Positions 10,317-21,041 of a DNA stretch of 64,000 nucleotides are shown piece by piece. The position numbers and the translations under genes were made by a program. Every line of letters starts with the position of its first letter. Position 1 is the stretch's first letter. The DNA comes from Catonia carolina. Its lineage: Eukaryota > Arthropoda > Insecta > Hemiptera > Achilidae. The notes under the pieces were generated by a model that did not search any database, had not been told where the DNA came from, and saw nothing but the letters and a program-made list of their open reading frames with translations. Location: contig JAQMRL010000016.1 in NCBI GenBank assembly GCA_035578175.1, forward strand, positions 3,535,501 through 3,599,500, given 5' to 3'.

Positions 10317-10943
10317 TGCCGCGCGCTTCAAACTCAGCTTCTAGACATCACTAGCTGGTGTCGTGTCTGGAGACTATCACTTAACCCCACAAAATGCGAA
10401 GCAATCCACTTTACACTAAAACGCAATGTTCCTCCGCCTCTACGATTGGAAGGGGAACTCCTCCCATGGCAGAACAGCGTGAAATATCTAGGGGTTGACC
10501 TAGATAAACGATTGACACTTCGACAGCACATTGACAGCAAGCTTAGCAAGGGTAGGGCCTTGTTCGCTTTACTCATCCCTTTGTTCCTCTCTCCTGCATA
10601 CTCCTCAAAACTGAAACTTCTGATGTACTCCTCTATCCTACGTCCTTTCCTTTTGTACGGGTCACCGGTATGGTGGCCCTTTCTCTCCATGTCCAACAAA
10701 AGACGTACTTCAGCATACCAGAACAAAGTCCTCCGGTGCATCACACAGTTCCACTATCTTATATCCAATCGCATCATACACGAACACCTTCTCTTCCCTT
10801 CTATGGAGGACTTTATTTACAATACCTCGAAACGGCTACATGACGCTGGGAAAACTGACGGACCCCAGATCATTCAGGACTTGTACCGACGTCCACACCC
10901 ACCTGAAGTCTCTATGCCATTACCATGCCACGACTTTACCTAA
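10317..10943 (+). pseudogene. Jockey-type ORF2 C-terminus (Jk), intact frame but truncated
   Basis: About 208 codons are open from the insertion boundary to a normal stop. The order of motifs is that of the Jockey clade reverse transcriptase after the catalytic site: WRLSLNPTKCEAIHF, then PWQNSVKYLGVDLD, LTLRQHI, and LMYSSILRPFLLYGSPVW. In full-length relatives this protein copies element RNA at a nicked target. Here the endonuclease and the catalytic YADD-type region are missing through 5' truncation, so it is not functional. It lies inside a family F element and uses no host promoter that I can see. Confidence 0.85.
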
Positions 10944-11579
10944 ATTCCAGTATGACCCACCTAACAAAATTTAGAGTTGCCACATTTTTATTCTGCCCTG
11001 TATTCCTCTTATTTGCCCATGCCCCTTCTACTTGTATGACTCACTCCCCCCAGTTGGTAGTTGTCCCCATGTTCCTATGCATAATCACTCCACTACGGTG
11101 AAAAGAGCCGCCATTTTAAATTGATAAACACTCAGAACATAAAAAGGCCGGTGATTATGCCAAACTCTACCCTTTCCGTCTCCCCTGAAATCATAAACTA
11201 ACCCCTACCTTAAATTATACCTTTAGTCCACGTTCAGTAAAATGCATGCCTTCCCCTCCCCAAGATAATAGGACTCCCACAAAACTGAAAAAAGGCCACT
11301 GAAATATAAAATAAAATAAAAGAGCCGCTCTTAAACCCACTTGTCCCTTAATTTAAATTTTCCACAAATAACTTCTAAAAATAAATTACCTCCTTTCAAG
11401 TCCCAGTTCCAATGTCCCACGAACCAGAATCCTATTTCCTATTTAAACTATAAAATTCCCCCTAAATTTCTTGAGGTTGCAATTATTCTGTTATATTGTT
11501 CCCCGAGCGACCAGGTGTTCCTTAACACGATGTCGCCATCATAGGGCTTCTTAGCCCTCTCAACCAGGATTCAGGATTC
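10317..11579 (+). mobile_element. Jk retrotransposon, 5' truncated, 1.26 kb
   Basis: This is the longest Jk copy. The 8-bp duplication AAGGTTAT flanks it inside family F. It holds the C-terminal part of the reverse-transcriptase ORF, a 3' UTR of about 630 bases, and a GGATTCA-repeat tail instead of poly-A. The coding part has no stop or frameshift, which fits recent insertion. Confidence 0.92.
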
Positions 11580-12105
11580 AAGGTTATGTTTATTGAGGTT
11601 AGTTTTTTGTTTATTTCTAATGTTTTATTACTAATGTTAGGTTTAATGTTAATTATTTACATTGGCAAGAGAAAGTTGTGTGAGTGTTTCACACCAGATT
11701 TTTGTGTATATAAAATGTTACACCATCGTTATACTCTTTTTAAACTTTGTTGATAAGGAGTGACAGAGTAAAATATTTATTAGTTGTTAGTTTGGAATTT
11801 TACCTGGTGTGGTAGAAAATGTCAATGTTTTTCTTTCGTTCAATTAATTGAATGCAAAGGACGGACGACTAGGTGGTGTGAAAAGAACAATGGCGGCGCC
11901 AACAGAGTTGACAGACCGCCGCTAACCTAAAATAACTGGTGACAAGTTTTTCTACCACTTTTTAAACGTAACCAACCCTTATCATTATTATTACTACTCT
12001 CTAATTAACCAACTCTTTCTGTATGATTAAAGCCGTGTATCAATTATGTGACGTCATTAATATAGGCATAATCATTATTACATTGTAGATATAGGCGACT
12101 ATTTT

Positions 12106-12238
12106 TACTTTCTCTTGTATATATGAATATACAAGAAGTAAAGTATTGTTTTAATGTCGATTTTAAGAAATCGAGTTTTCATTGGATCTACACGTTTTCA
12201 GACCCCCGAACCCAAAAAACATGTTTTTAGCGATTGGG

Positions 12239-12303
<65 letters not shown>
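12106..12303 (+). mobile_element. Family F, 5' fragment
   Basis: The 5' end, with internal palindrome TATATGAATATA, runs to the (GT)n tract at 12241-12300. The sequence then switches to a 13-base SINE-A start (CTGTTATGGGCAG, reverse) and on to a reverse SINE-A. The right half of the element is absent. Confidence 0.8.
12241..12300 (+). repeat. (GT)n microsatellite of family F
   Basis: A pure GT array of about 30 units at the fixed family F position. Confidence 0.95.
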
Positions 12304-12304
<1 letters not shown>

Positions 12305-12342
12305 CTGTTATGGGCAGATTTTGCTCACATACGAGTAAATTT

Positions 12343-12690
12343 TTTGTTTAGGTGATCAACCTGTAGGCTGGTTTGAGCCTGTAGAGGTTTTACCAAGTAA
12401 AACGAGCAGTGAGGAGGTTTAACATTGCCTTCCTCACTGAGTGGAAAAGTAAACTTATCAGCATGCCGGGCCCTCTGAAAAGTACATATTTTCCTCTCGG
12501 TAAATGACACCTTCACTTCATTCACCACAGGGTCCAACTTTACAATGAAATTTATTACTTTCAGAGAAGATAACTCTGATTAGTGTCACAGTACACCTCT
12601 ACCTCTTCTGTTCTTAAATGATTCAGTCATTTGATTGGCTGACCTTATGATAAGAAACAGAACTATTTATTTTACCCCTGCAACTAACCG
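12343..12690 (-). mobile_element. SINE-A, reverse, 5' truncated
   Basis: Tail at the left (TTTGTTTAGG). The copy breaks off near CTGCAACTAAC, 50 bases before the usual start motif, and a reverse family F 5' terminus follows. Confidence 0.85.
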
Positions 12691-12720
12691 GTAAATATTC
12701 ATATAGGCAAAAGAAAGTAA
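12691..12720 (-). mobile_element. Family F 5' terminus, reverse
   Basis: Only the last 30 bases (ATTCATATAGGCAAAAGAAAG) are present. With the forward 5' fragment at 12106 it makes a family F head, SINE-A, inverted family F head arrangement. Confidence 0.6.
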
Positions 12721-13032
12721 CAATATGTTCTGAAAATAAAACAATCAAGATAAAAAATACAGTTTATTTTTGATTCTCCTAAAAAATTACTTATTATTAA
12801 TTATAATGCAATATTGCTGAGTTTGTGATGAGATGCTATAAATTTGCAGTCCACTTTCTCCACTTTTTCTTTAATAAAGTTGACCTGTTCCATTGCAGTT
12901 TCAACATTATCTGAGATCGATCAGTGCTAAATCATAAACGCAGTGCATTTCACTTTCACACATCTCATACTGACCTCATTTTACATACATGTTTTTATCT
13001 TATTTATTTATAACTTAATACAAATTAAGGTA
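12721..13032. other. No recognisable feature
   Basis: AT-rich spacer between two family F pieces. Confidence 0.5.
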
Positions 13033-14046
13033 AAAAATTTGGTGTGAAACACTCACAAAACTTTCTCTTGCCAATGCAAATAATGACCGATATAACCTAA
13101 CATAAGTAATAAAACATTTTAAATAAACAAAAAACTAACCTCAATAAACATAACCTTATTTTAATCATGAGTGAAAGACGCAAAATGAAAATCGACCTCA
13201 GTTTGATTTAAAAATACGGAAAATCACTTTTTCACGCTAAACTAGGCTCTGTAGAGAAAAATGCTCAAAATAAAAGTCGTAGATCTTTTAATTTCCAATA
13301 AATTTTATTATATATTTATATATTTTTGTCTTAAAATGCATACTAATGCTGAATTCTTAAAAACATCGATTTTTCACACGTTTTCGTGAGAAAAAAACAG
13401 AAAATCGCTAATTACCGCTAAACTAAGCGTTATACAAAACAATTTTTGAATTAAAAGTTGTAGGATTTTAAATTCTCTACATTTTTTATTATATAAATTT
13501 TTGCGCTAAATGCATATTAAAGCCGCAATCTTAAAAAAAAAATTTTACGTGAGAAAAGCCTCACCAAGTATTTCAGCAAACATGGCGCCTACACTATCTT
13601 GTAGAGCATACAAAGTTTAGTAAACCAGGCGATTTAAAAAAAAAATCGTATGACCAGTTTTTGAGAAAACCGCAAAAAGTGAAAAACGACACGAATAAAC
13701 TACTACTTCCGGTTGGCCGATTTTGATGAAAATGTTCGTGTCGCGTCCGGTAGTGGTATGTAACTTAAGTTTCAAGTTTCAAGTTCGTACGATGTTCCGT
13801 TCTTGAGATATTCTGTTCACACACACACACACACACGCACACATACACACACACACACACTCACACACACACACACAGACACACACACACACACACAGAC
13901 ACACACACAGACCAATCGCTAAAAACATGTTTGTGTGGGTTCAGGGGGTCTGAAAACGTATAGATCCGGTGAAAACTCGATTTCGAAAAATCGACATGAA
14001 AACAATACTTTCCTTCCTATATATTCATATAGGCAAGAGAAAGTAA
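13033..14046 (-). mobile_element. Family F, full length, reverse
   Basis: Hairpin end at the left, 5' subterminal GGCAAGAGAAAGTAA at the right. The internal CA array (about 13819-13908) is long but interrupted by G, T and C changes. Confidence 0.9.
13819..13908 (-). repeat. Imperfect (CA)n array of family F
   Basis: About 90 bases of CA with scattered substitutions, in the fixed position beside ACCAATCGCT. Confidence 0.9.
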
Positions 14047-14384
14047 TAAAGGGCCAAATTTGTATTATGGGTGAGCTTGATTTTTGACATTGATATACTG
14101 TACTTATGTACATAGTATAAACATATGAACATTTTGTGTCAAGTTAAAAGAAATAACATGATGTTTTTTAAAGCTTATATCGGTTGAAAATGACAGTAAA
14201 TATCAATATTTAAACATATACTTATACTTAAACATGTTACAAAACTCAAAACCAAACTAAAAACATCAAAATGGTGATTTTTCAGTTTAGTGGGAAACTT
14301 GACATTCTTTCTCTTTCACTTGTTTAAAAATCAACAAAATGATGCAATGTTCTAAGCTCTTTGTTCAAAAACTGAAATCGTTCT

Positions 14385-15110
14385 GCGGGCCGCTAAAATT
14401 TACGCAGCGGGCCACGGGTGAATCCTGAATCCTGGTTGAGAGGGCTAAGAAGCCCTATGATGGCGACATCGTGTTAAGGAACACCTGGTCGCTCGGGGAA
14501 CAATATAACAGAATAATTGCAACCTCAAGAAATTTAGGGGGAATTTTATAGTTTAAATAGGAAATAGGATTCTGGTTCGTGGGACATTGGAACTGGGACT
14601 TGAAAGGAGGTAATTTATTTTTAGAAGTTATTTGTGGAAAATTTAAATTAAGGGACAAGTGGGTTTAAGAGCGGCTCTTTTATTTTATTTTATTTTTCAG
14701 TGGCCTTTTTTCAGTTTTGTGGGAGTCCTATTATCTTGGGGAGGGGAAGGCATGCATTTTACTGAACGTGGACTAAAGGTATAATTTAAGGTAGGGGTTA
14801 GTTTATGATTTCAGGGGAGACGGAAAGGGTAGAGTTTGGCATAATCACCGGCCTTGTTATCTTCTGAGTGTTTATTAATTTAAAATGGCGGCTCTTTTCA
14901 CCGTAGTGGAGTGATTATGCATAGGAACATGGGGACAACTACCAACTGGGGGGAGTGAGTCATACAAGTAGAAGGGGCATGGGCAAATAAGAGCCTGTAA
15001 AACAGGGCAGAATAAAAATGTGGCAACTCTAAATTTTGTTAAGTGGGTCATACTAAAATTTAGATAAAGTCGTGGAATGGTAAGGGCCACGGGTTGAAGA
15101 TCACTGCTCT
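14385..15110 (+). mobile_element. hAT-like right terminus, split by Jk
   Basis: Sequence before (TGCGGGCCGC, GCGGGCCACGGGT) and after the Jk insertion joins into a GC-rich end running TTGAAGATCACTG. Read inward it starts CAGTGATCTTCAA, the CAGNG start typical of hAT transposons. The adjoining CTCTAGAG could be the 8-bp target site in a SINE-A tail. The left terminus was not found, so class is tentative. Confidence 0.4.
14420..15083 (-). mobile_element. Jk retrotransposon, 5' truncated, reverse
   Basis: The tail (inverted GGATTCA units) is at the left. The 11-bp duplication GGGCCACGGGT flanks the copy. It contains only the last bases of the ORF and the 3' UTR, near-identical to the other two Jk copies. 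Confidence 0.9.
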
Positions 15111-15208
15111 AGAGATTCAAACCAGCCTTTGGGTAAGCGCAGAGTGAACGCTGGTCACAGGTACTGATTCACGTTGGCCAACGCGCATGCGCATAGTGGG
15201 AGCATGTA

Positions 15209-15493
15209 TAGGTATCAGACGAACTAATGTCCCATAGCCGAGCGAGTGAGAGGGAGATATATGGCATAACAACGCATGCGCTCAAAGGTCTTTACCATTA
15301 TAATCCAAATCTGTTAACATACTACAGTCGTTATCTTGCTTGTTAGTTTACTGCATACATAAACGCTTGCTCACAACAATGAGTAAAATTATACGACAAT
15401 GTTATTGGAACAGCGCGTATGGCTTGTGTGAGTGAGAGCGTTATGCATTCTCTCACTCCCACGGCTAGGGGACTGCAGTTCAGCTGAATACTG
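15209..15493 (+). mobile_element. MITE L
   Basis: About 285 bp with long imperfect inverted ends: GGTATCAGACGAACTAATG at left, and the complement of CAGTATTCAGCTGAACTG at right, both running into tAGCCG-AGTGAGAG. There is no ORF. Three more copies are in the window; two insertions into known SINEs suggest a TA target. Confidence 0.75.
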
Positions 15494-15633
15494 TAACTAC
15501 GCGCTCAACCATCATTCAGTTGTCGGTATTCAATATGAGTTCCACTAGCACCAGTCATCATGAATTATTTCCAATGGAAAACGTTTCCACAAAATTATTA
15601 TCATTTAAAGACGATACCGTTAGTGACATTAAT

Positions 15634-16028
15634 GTTGTTGTTTAGGTCATCAGCCTGTAGGCTGGTTTGAACCTGTAGAGGTTTTACTAAGTAAAACGAG
15701 GAGTGAGGTGGTTTACCATTGCCTTCCTCACTGAAAGGAAAAGTATGCTTATCAGCATGCCGGGCTCTCTGAAAAGCACATATTTTCCACTCTGTAAATG
15801 ACACCTACATTTCATTCATCACAGGGTCTGGCTGTATAATGAAATTCATTACTTTCAGAGGAGATAACTCTGATTAGTGTCTTTTACATCTCTACCTCTT
15901 CTGTTCTTAAATGATTCAGTCATTTAATTGGCTGAACATGTGAAAAGAAACAGAACTATTTATTTTAGCCCAGCAACGAACAAATTGAGTGTAAATAATT
16001 TGACACTCCACCTGTCTGTTATGGGCAG
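15634..16028 (-). mobile_element. SINE-A, full length, reverse
   Basis: A complete copy flanked by the 12-bp duplication AGTGACATTAAT (15622-15633 and 16029-16040), among the clearest evidence that SINE-A moves by retroposition with an (AAC)n tail. Confidence 0.95.
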
Positions 16029-16040
16029 AGTGACATTAAT

Positions 16041-16324
16041 AAGAACAGAAAATCGTTCGGCATAATCATCTTTTTCCGCAATTAAAAAAATATAGAGACA
16101 AGTTTTTTAAATGCATGAGAATGACTCTGGAAACGTTCAATTTTATATAGTTTAAAGTAGAACTCGTTTTTAAAAACAATTGTACAACTTGCACAAGCAA
16201 CCAATATTACTGGAAGAAAGATTTGTGATTACTTTGAACATTTTAAACGTATTTTGAACTTTTTGACTACCGATATTCAATATTATAGAGCATTGTTTGG
16301 CCAGTAATAATCTTTTAAAGTTAT
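16041..16324. other. Interior of element R, nothing recognised
   Basis: AT-rich interior sequence between a SINE-A and a SINE-B. A frame at 16170-16373 overlaps the SINE-B head and is chance. Confidence 0.45.
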
Positions 16325-16335
16325 TTTTATAAACC

Positions 16336-16664
16336 AACCCACCGGGTTGGTCTAGAGGTAAAGTCGTCGCCAAATTCAGCTGTTTAACAGCTGATTTTCG
16401 GAGACGAAGCTTCCTGGTTCAAATCCTAATAAAGGTAGTTACTTTTATACGGATTTGAATACTAGACAGTGGTTACCGGTGTACTTTGATGGTTGGGGTT
16501 CAATTAACCATACTCTCTCAGGAATGGTCGGTCTGGGTCTGTACAAGACTACACCTCGTTTACACGTCATACACATCATCCTCATCTCATTGGGTCAAGG
16601 GGTTGCTTATTGTTCTAAATTGAACAGATTGCAACGTATACAAATTAGGAATTAAAAAAAAAAG
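16336..16664 (+). mobile_element. SINE-B, full length
   Basis: tRNA-like head with box A TGGTCTAGAGG and box B GGTTCAAATCC, full body, ending AGGAATTAAAA. The 11-bp duplication TTTTATAAACC (16325-16335 and 16665-16675) flanks it. Confidence 0.95.
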
Positions 16665-16949
16665 TTTTATAAACCTATGCTAAAAATTAATTAACAAGTT
16701 ATTATTATTTATGAATACGTATATACGACTCCAAGTACACTTAGAAACCTTCCAGCAAGCAGTAGGCAGGTTTATTCAAAACAAACCAGTGAGCTGATAT
16801 GCGAAGATGACCAGCGCGCAGCTTTCTCCACCAGCTTTTACTGTGAGACGTCCGATTAAAATATAATGGCCTGTTCCTACTAGCAGGCTCCCGCTTGTAA
16901 GCGACCAGCGACCAGCAACCTGCGACCAGCGTTCTCTGTGCGCTTACCC

Positions 16950-16966
16950 AATCGGCTGATCACCTA
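16950..16966 (+). mobile_element. SINE-A tail remnant
   Basis: TCGGCTGATCACCTAAACA continues the SINE-A tail that is cut at 15130 by element R. Confidence 0.6.
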
Positions 16967-17358
16967 AACATAAAGTAGAAAAACGCGAGAAAATTAGCTT
17001 GGTTTTCCTTTCCATTCATTAGAATATCTTTTACTTTTTATCAGCTTCTAATTTTCTAGCCGTTTACTTGTATAATAAAAATTAATATCCGTGTAACGAA
17101 TGAATTGTGTTGCTCGCGTGATTGACATAACCTTCCACATAAATTTTTTGCTAATTTTTGTTAGGTATTTATTAAAGTAAGAATACGATAGACCGATTTT
17201 CAAGGATTCTTCGTTTTTTTACCCCAAAAAATTATATTTTGTATGTACACACACGCTCGCGCACACACATACTGTATGGGCTGAAATTAATTTATTGTCG
17301 ATGAATTTTGTTTTAACCCTAATTTTACTTTTTACTTTGTTCTTTTTATCTTATTTAT
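16967..17358. other. No recognisable feature
   Basis: AT-rich spacer with a short CA/CG run near 17250. Confidence 0.5.
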
Positions 17359-17624
17359 TCAACTGAGAACAATAAGCAACCCCATAACCCAATGAGATGA
17401 GGATGATTATATTGTATGACGTGTAAATGAGGTGTAGTCTTGTACACGCTCACAGAGTATGGTTGATTGAACCCTAACAATCAAGATACACCCCTACCCA
17501 ATGTCTAGTATTCATCAAATCCGTATATAAGTAACTACTTTTACAATTTGAGCTAGAAGCTTCCGTCTCCGAAATCAGGTGTTAAACAGCTGACTCGCGG
17601 CGACGACTTTACCTACCCGATGGG
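17359..17624 (-). mobile_element. SINE-B, reverse, diverged
   Basis: Body and head of SINE-B with more substitutions than most copies; box A is damaged and the poly-A end is unclear. Confidence 0.8.
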
Positions 17625-17690
17625 ATCGATAAGTAAGTGAAATAAAATTATTATAAATTTATTAAGTTTTTCATTTCAAAAATTTGATTT

Positions 17691-18092
17691 TGTTGTTATT
17701 TAGGTCATCAGCCTGTAGGCTGGTTTGAACCTGTAGAGATTTTACTAAGTAAAACGAGGAGTAAGGTGGTTTACCATGCCTTCCTCACTGAGTGGAAAAC
17801 TACGCTTATCAGCATGCCCTCTGAAAAACACATAGGCTATTTTCCATTCTGCAAATGAAACCTTTACTTCATTCACCACAGGGTCTGGCTGTATAATGAA
17901 ATTCATTACTTTCACAGGAGACAACTCTGAACTCTGATTAGTGTCTTTTACACCTCCACCTCTTCTGTTGTTAGATGATTCAGTCATTTAATTGGCTGAC
18001 CATGTGATAAGAAACAGAACTATTTATTTTAGCACTGCAGCGAACAGATTGAGTGTAAATAATTTGACACTCCACCCGTCTGTTATGGGCAG
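17691..18092 (-). mobile_element. SINE-A, full length, reverse
   Basis: Tail TGTTGTTATTTAGG at left and start GTTATGGGCAG at right. Flanks show an imperfect duplication around AAAATTTGATT / GAAAATTTATT. Confidence 0.9.
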
Positions 18093-18119
18093 TTGAAAAT
18101 TTATTAAATTTTTTTAAAA

Positions 18120-18600
18120 ACAGTTTATCTTTCAGAGTCTGAATTATGTAACGCTAAAATGAACGCAATTTGTCTTCGTAATCCTTTGTCGGTCTCTGAC
18201 AAACTGATGCACCTTTTCGTAGGAAAAGTTGTTTCATTTTATAAACCTTGTTACCTTGCACCCACTATATGCTTTAAATTCTATTAAAGAAATACCGACA
18301 TTTTTGGCTAATTCTAAAGCATGGTGCATAATAGTTTTATGAGTGACGGCACAGCAGTTGTTTCGCGACTCTTGTATGAATTTTACAAGTTTTTTTTCCA
18401 AATCAGTATACTGTCCAATGCTTTAATCGTTGTAAAGCACGTTTATTAATATCAGCTCTAAGCAGAGCATCCTTCTGTATCCGTCAATAACGAATACGTC
18501 CCTCGCTAACACTGAATTTTCTTCTAAGGGCCCTTTTCTTTCGCAAACTTTATTACACGCATTTCGAATGTCACATTAAAACTATGATATCTCAAAGTAC
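18120..18600 (-). pseudogene. Tigger/pogo-type transposase N-terminus, broken
   Basis: Read in reverse, joined frames resemble the N-terminal DNA-binding half of pogo/Tigger transposases. First comes a KFSVSEGRIRY-RIQKDAL segment, as in the first helix-turn-helix. Then follow TDLEKKLVKFIQESR and HHALELAKNVGISLIEFK, like the CENP-B type HTH, ending near TRFIK-NNFSYEK. Full-length relatives bind transposon ends and cut DNA with a downstream DDE domain. At least three in-frame stops and one frame change occur, and no DDE part follows. Family assignment is from pattern, not a search. Confidence 0.55.
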
Positions 18601-18641
18601 TAGTAGTCGAATTCATTCCGGTATTTCCGTAACGAAGCACT

Positions 18642-19088
18642 GTTGTTGTTGTTTAGGTCAACAGCCGAAAGGCTGGTTTGAACCTCTAGAGGTTTTACTA
18701 AGTAGAACGAGGAGTGAGGTGGTTTACCATTGCCTTCCTCACCGAGTGGAAAAGTACGCTTATCAGCATGCCGAGCCCTCTGAAAAGCACGTATTTTCCA
18801 CTCTGTAAATGACAACTTCACTTCATTCACCACAGGGTCTGGCTGTACAATGAAATTCATTACTTTCAGAGGAGATAACTCTTGACTAGTGTCACAGTAC
18901 ACCTCTACCTCTTCTGTTCTTAAATGATTCAGTCATTTAATTGACTGACCATGTGTTAAGAAACAGAACTATTTATTTTAGCCCTGCAACGAACAGATTG
19001 AGTGTAAATAATTTAACACTCCACCTGTCTGTTATGGGCAGAAAGCCCATAACAGACAGACATTCATTTCTGCCCATGTTATGGGCAG
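18642..19088 (-). mobile_element. SINE-A, reverse, with fold-back at its 5' end
   Basis: A full copy (18642-19041) continues into two extra inverted pieces of its own start motif, up to 19088. The duplication GAAGCACT flanks the whole, including the extra pieces, so they were probably made during the insertion event. Confidence 0.9.
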
Positions 19089-19097
19089 AAATGAAGC
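19026..19097. repeat. Two consecutive perfect hairpins at a SINE-A 5' end
   Basis: The arm CTGTCTGTTATGGGC pairs with GCCCATAACAGACAG after a short loop. Next, TTCATTTCTGCCCAT pairs with ATGGGCAGAAATGAA across a 3-base loop. Both are built from the SINE start motif and its flank. Confidence 0.9.
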
Positions 19098-19416
19098 ACT
19101 ACAATATCATAACAGTCGCTCGGAAAACGTAGCCTACGCGATATTACCACTTCAAAGGACAGAAACACTTGTGACTGATTCTTATGAACAGATACGGAAA
19201 TCTACACCGCAGAACCAGGATGCAACTAAACCATTTTATCTGCAGAATTCTTTCATGAATCAACCTTTTATTGTATTTAATTTCGATAGTTAATCTGTTA
19301 GTTGCAGGGTTAATCAATCGGGGTTAATAGTTAATCAATCTGTTAGTTGCAGGGCTAAAATAAATAGTTCTGTTTTTTATCACATGGTCAGCCAATTATA
19401 TGACTGAATCATTTAA

Positions 19417-20382
19417 CCCTTTATTGGACTTTGGTAAGTATACTAGTTGTGTTGATTAGGTCAACAGCCGAAAAGCTGGTTTGAACCTCTAGAGGTTTTA
19501 CTAAGTAAAACGAGGAGTGAGGTGGTTTACCATTGCCTTCCTCACTGATTGGAAAAGTACACTTATCAGCATGCCAGGCCCTCTGAAAAGCACATATTTT
19601 CCACTCTGCAAATGACACATTCACTTCATTCACCACAGGGTCTGGCTGTATAATGAAATTCATTACTTTCAGAGGAGATAACTCTGATTAGTGTCTTTTA
19701 CACCTCTACCTCTTCTGTTCTTAAATGATTCAGTCATTTAATTGGCTGATCATGTGATAAGAAACAGAACTATTTATTTTAGCCCTGCAACTAACAGATG
19801 GGGTGTAAATAATTTGACACTCCACCTGTCTGTTATGGGCAGATAAGTATACTTACCACTGGCAATAACTTAAGTCGAATTTTTTAAGAATAAGCTGTTC
19901 AGTTGAACCCTATTGGGATTTTATGGTTTTATAGATGTTCTTTGGTAAATAGGCTACCCACATTTTGAAATTAGTGCTCAGCGACCATTTGCTTCACGAG
20001 TTACACGAATGTGGTAAGGATTCATACCAGCGTTAGCAACCGTCTAGTTTTGTTGTTACTTTTATACACTTTTAAAATTCGAGTTTTTTTACGGAAAAGC
20101 AAGCATTCATTATAATATAATATCGAGATAAGTTTTTCTACACATTTTTCTGTTATATAGGATTACAAGTTGTTTTAACAAGCATTCTTACCACTAAACA
20201 TTATGCGATTCCCATTTCAATTAAATTTTATGGTAAGTTTACTTAATAGAGCTTAACATAAAAAAAGAAATATCTTACTGTTCTGGCATTAGAAATACAT
20301 TATTAATGTCCCTATAAAACAAAATTTAACATTTTACAACAAGTAGCCCTATATTTTCCCCGTAGTACTGCCCTATAAAGGG
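19417..20382 (+). mobile_element. piggyBac-like non-autonomous element
   Basis: The element starts CCCTTTAT and ends ATAAAGGG, and TTAA is present on both sides (19413-19416 and 20383-20386). TTAA duplication with CCC-starting ends is the hallmark of the piggyBac superfamily. Without a nested SINE-A it is about 560 bp and shows no transposase. The host SINE-A gives the empty site directly. Confidence 0.8.
19445..19843 (-). mobile_element. SINE-A, full length, reverse, inside the TTAA element
   Basis: Flanked by the 10-bp duplication TAAGTATACT (19435-19444 and 19844-19853). It inserted into the piggyBac-like element, which itself lies in another SINE-A. Confidence 0.93.
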
Positions 20383-20666
20383 TTAAGAACAGAAGAGGTA
20401 GAGGTGTACTGTGACACTAATCACAGTTATCTCCTCCTGTGAAAGTAATGAATTTCATTACACAGCCAGGCCCTGTTATGAATGAAGTGAAGGTGTCATT
20501 TGCAGAGTGGAAAATATATGCTTTTCAGAGGGTTCGGCATGCTGATGAGCGTACTTTTCCACTCAATGAGTTGTGGCAATGGTAATCCACCTCACTCCTT
20601 CTTTCACTTAGTAAAACCTCTACAAGTTTAAACCAGCCTTTCAGCTGATCACCTAAACAACAACAA

Positions 20667-21030
20667 TTTTGATAGAACGGCTTAGTCGGAAATTTGATTA
20701 GGAGGCAACAGGATGTTTCTCAGCCTTTTACTGATTTCTGTTTCTGTATAATGGATTATTCAGAAACATTTTCTTTGTTTTGCTTTACCCCTGTGAAATA
20801 CAACCGTAAATCTACACAGGTAGATCTAAACTTCTTAAAATTTTTTTGACTAGAATTTATCCAAAAATTTAAGGAGCGTAAATTACGCGAGTAAATACGG
20901 CAACATTGTAAATATTACAGATGTGTTGATTCCAAACGTCGATATTCATATAGTGGAAGAAAATACGGATGATCGGGATTGCACTGTGCTATGGAATGTT
21001 GTATGGGTCATCCTGTACACATATATGATT
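20667..21030. other. No recognisable feature
   Basis: AT-rich spacer between two SINE-A copies. Confidence 0.5.
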
Positions 21031-21041
21031 GTGAAGAATCT

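Larger units (their letters stand above)
9470..11703 (+). mobile_element. Family F, forward, split by Jk
   Basis: The 5' end TTACTTTCTCTTGCC, the (GT)n array at about 9605-9655, the body, and after an insertion at 10317-11579 the last 120 bases with hairpin and CAGATTTTT. Without the insertion the element is about 0.97 kb. Confidence 0.9.
15131..16949 (+). mobile_element. TIR transposon R, non-autonomous, carrying three repeats
   Basis: Terminal inverted repeats of about 26 bp begin GGGTAAGCGCAGAG (left) and GGGTAAGCGCACAG (right, inward), both continuing into AACGCTGGTC. Flanks are the two halves of a SINE-A tail. Inside are a MITE L, a SINE-A and a SINE-B. The right end has several GCGACCAGC subterminal repeats. 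No transposase was seen and the target duplication is unclear. Confidence 0.7.
19293..20666 (+). mobile_element. SINE-A, forward, split by a TTAA element
   Basis: SINE-A sequence at about 19293-19416 resumes at 20387-20666. The 5' part has a small local duplication of AATCTGTTAGTTGCAGGG. The missing middle is an insertion at 19417-20382 bounded by TTAA. Confidence 0.85.
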
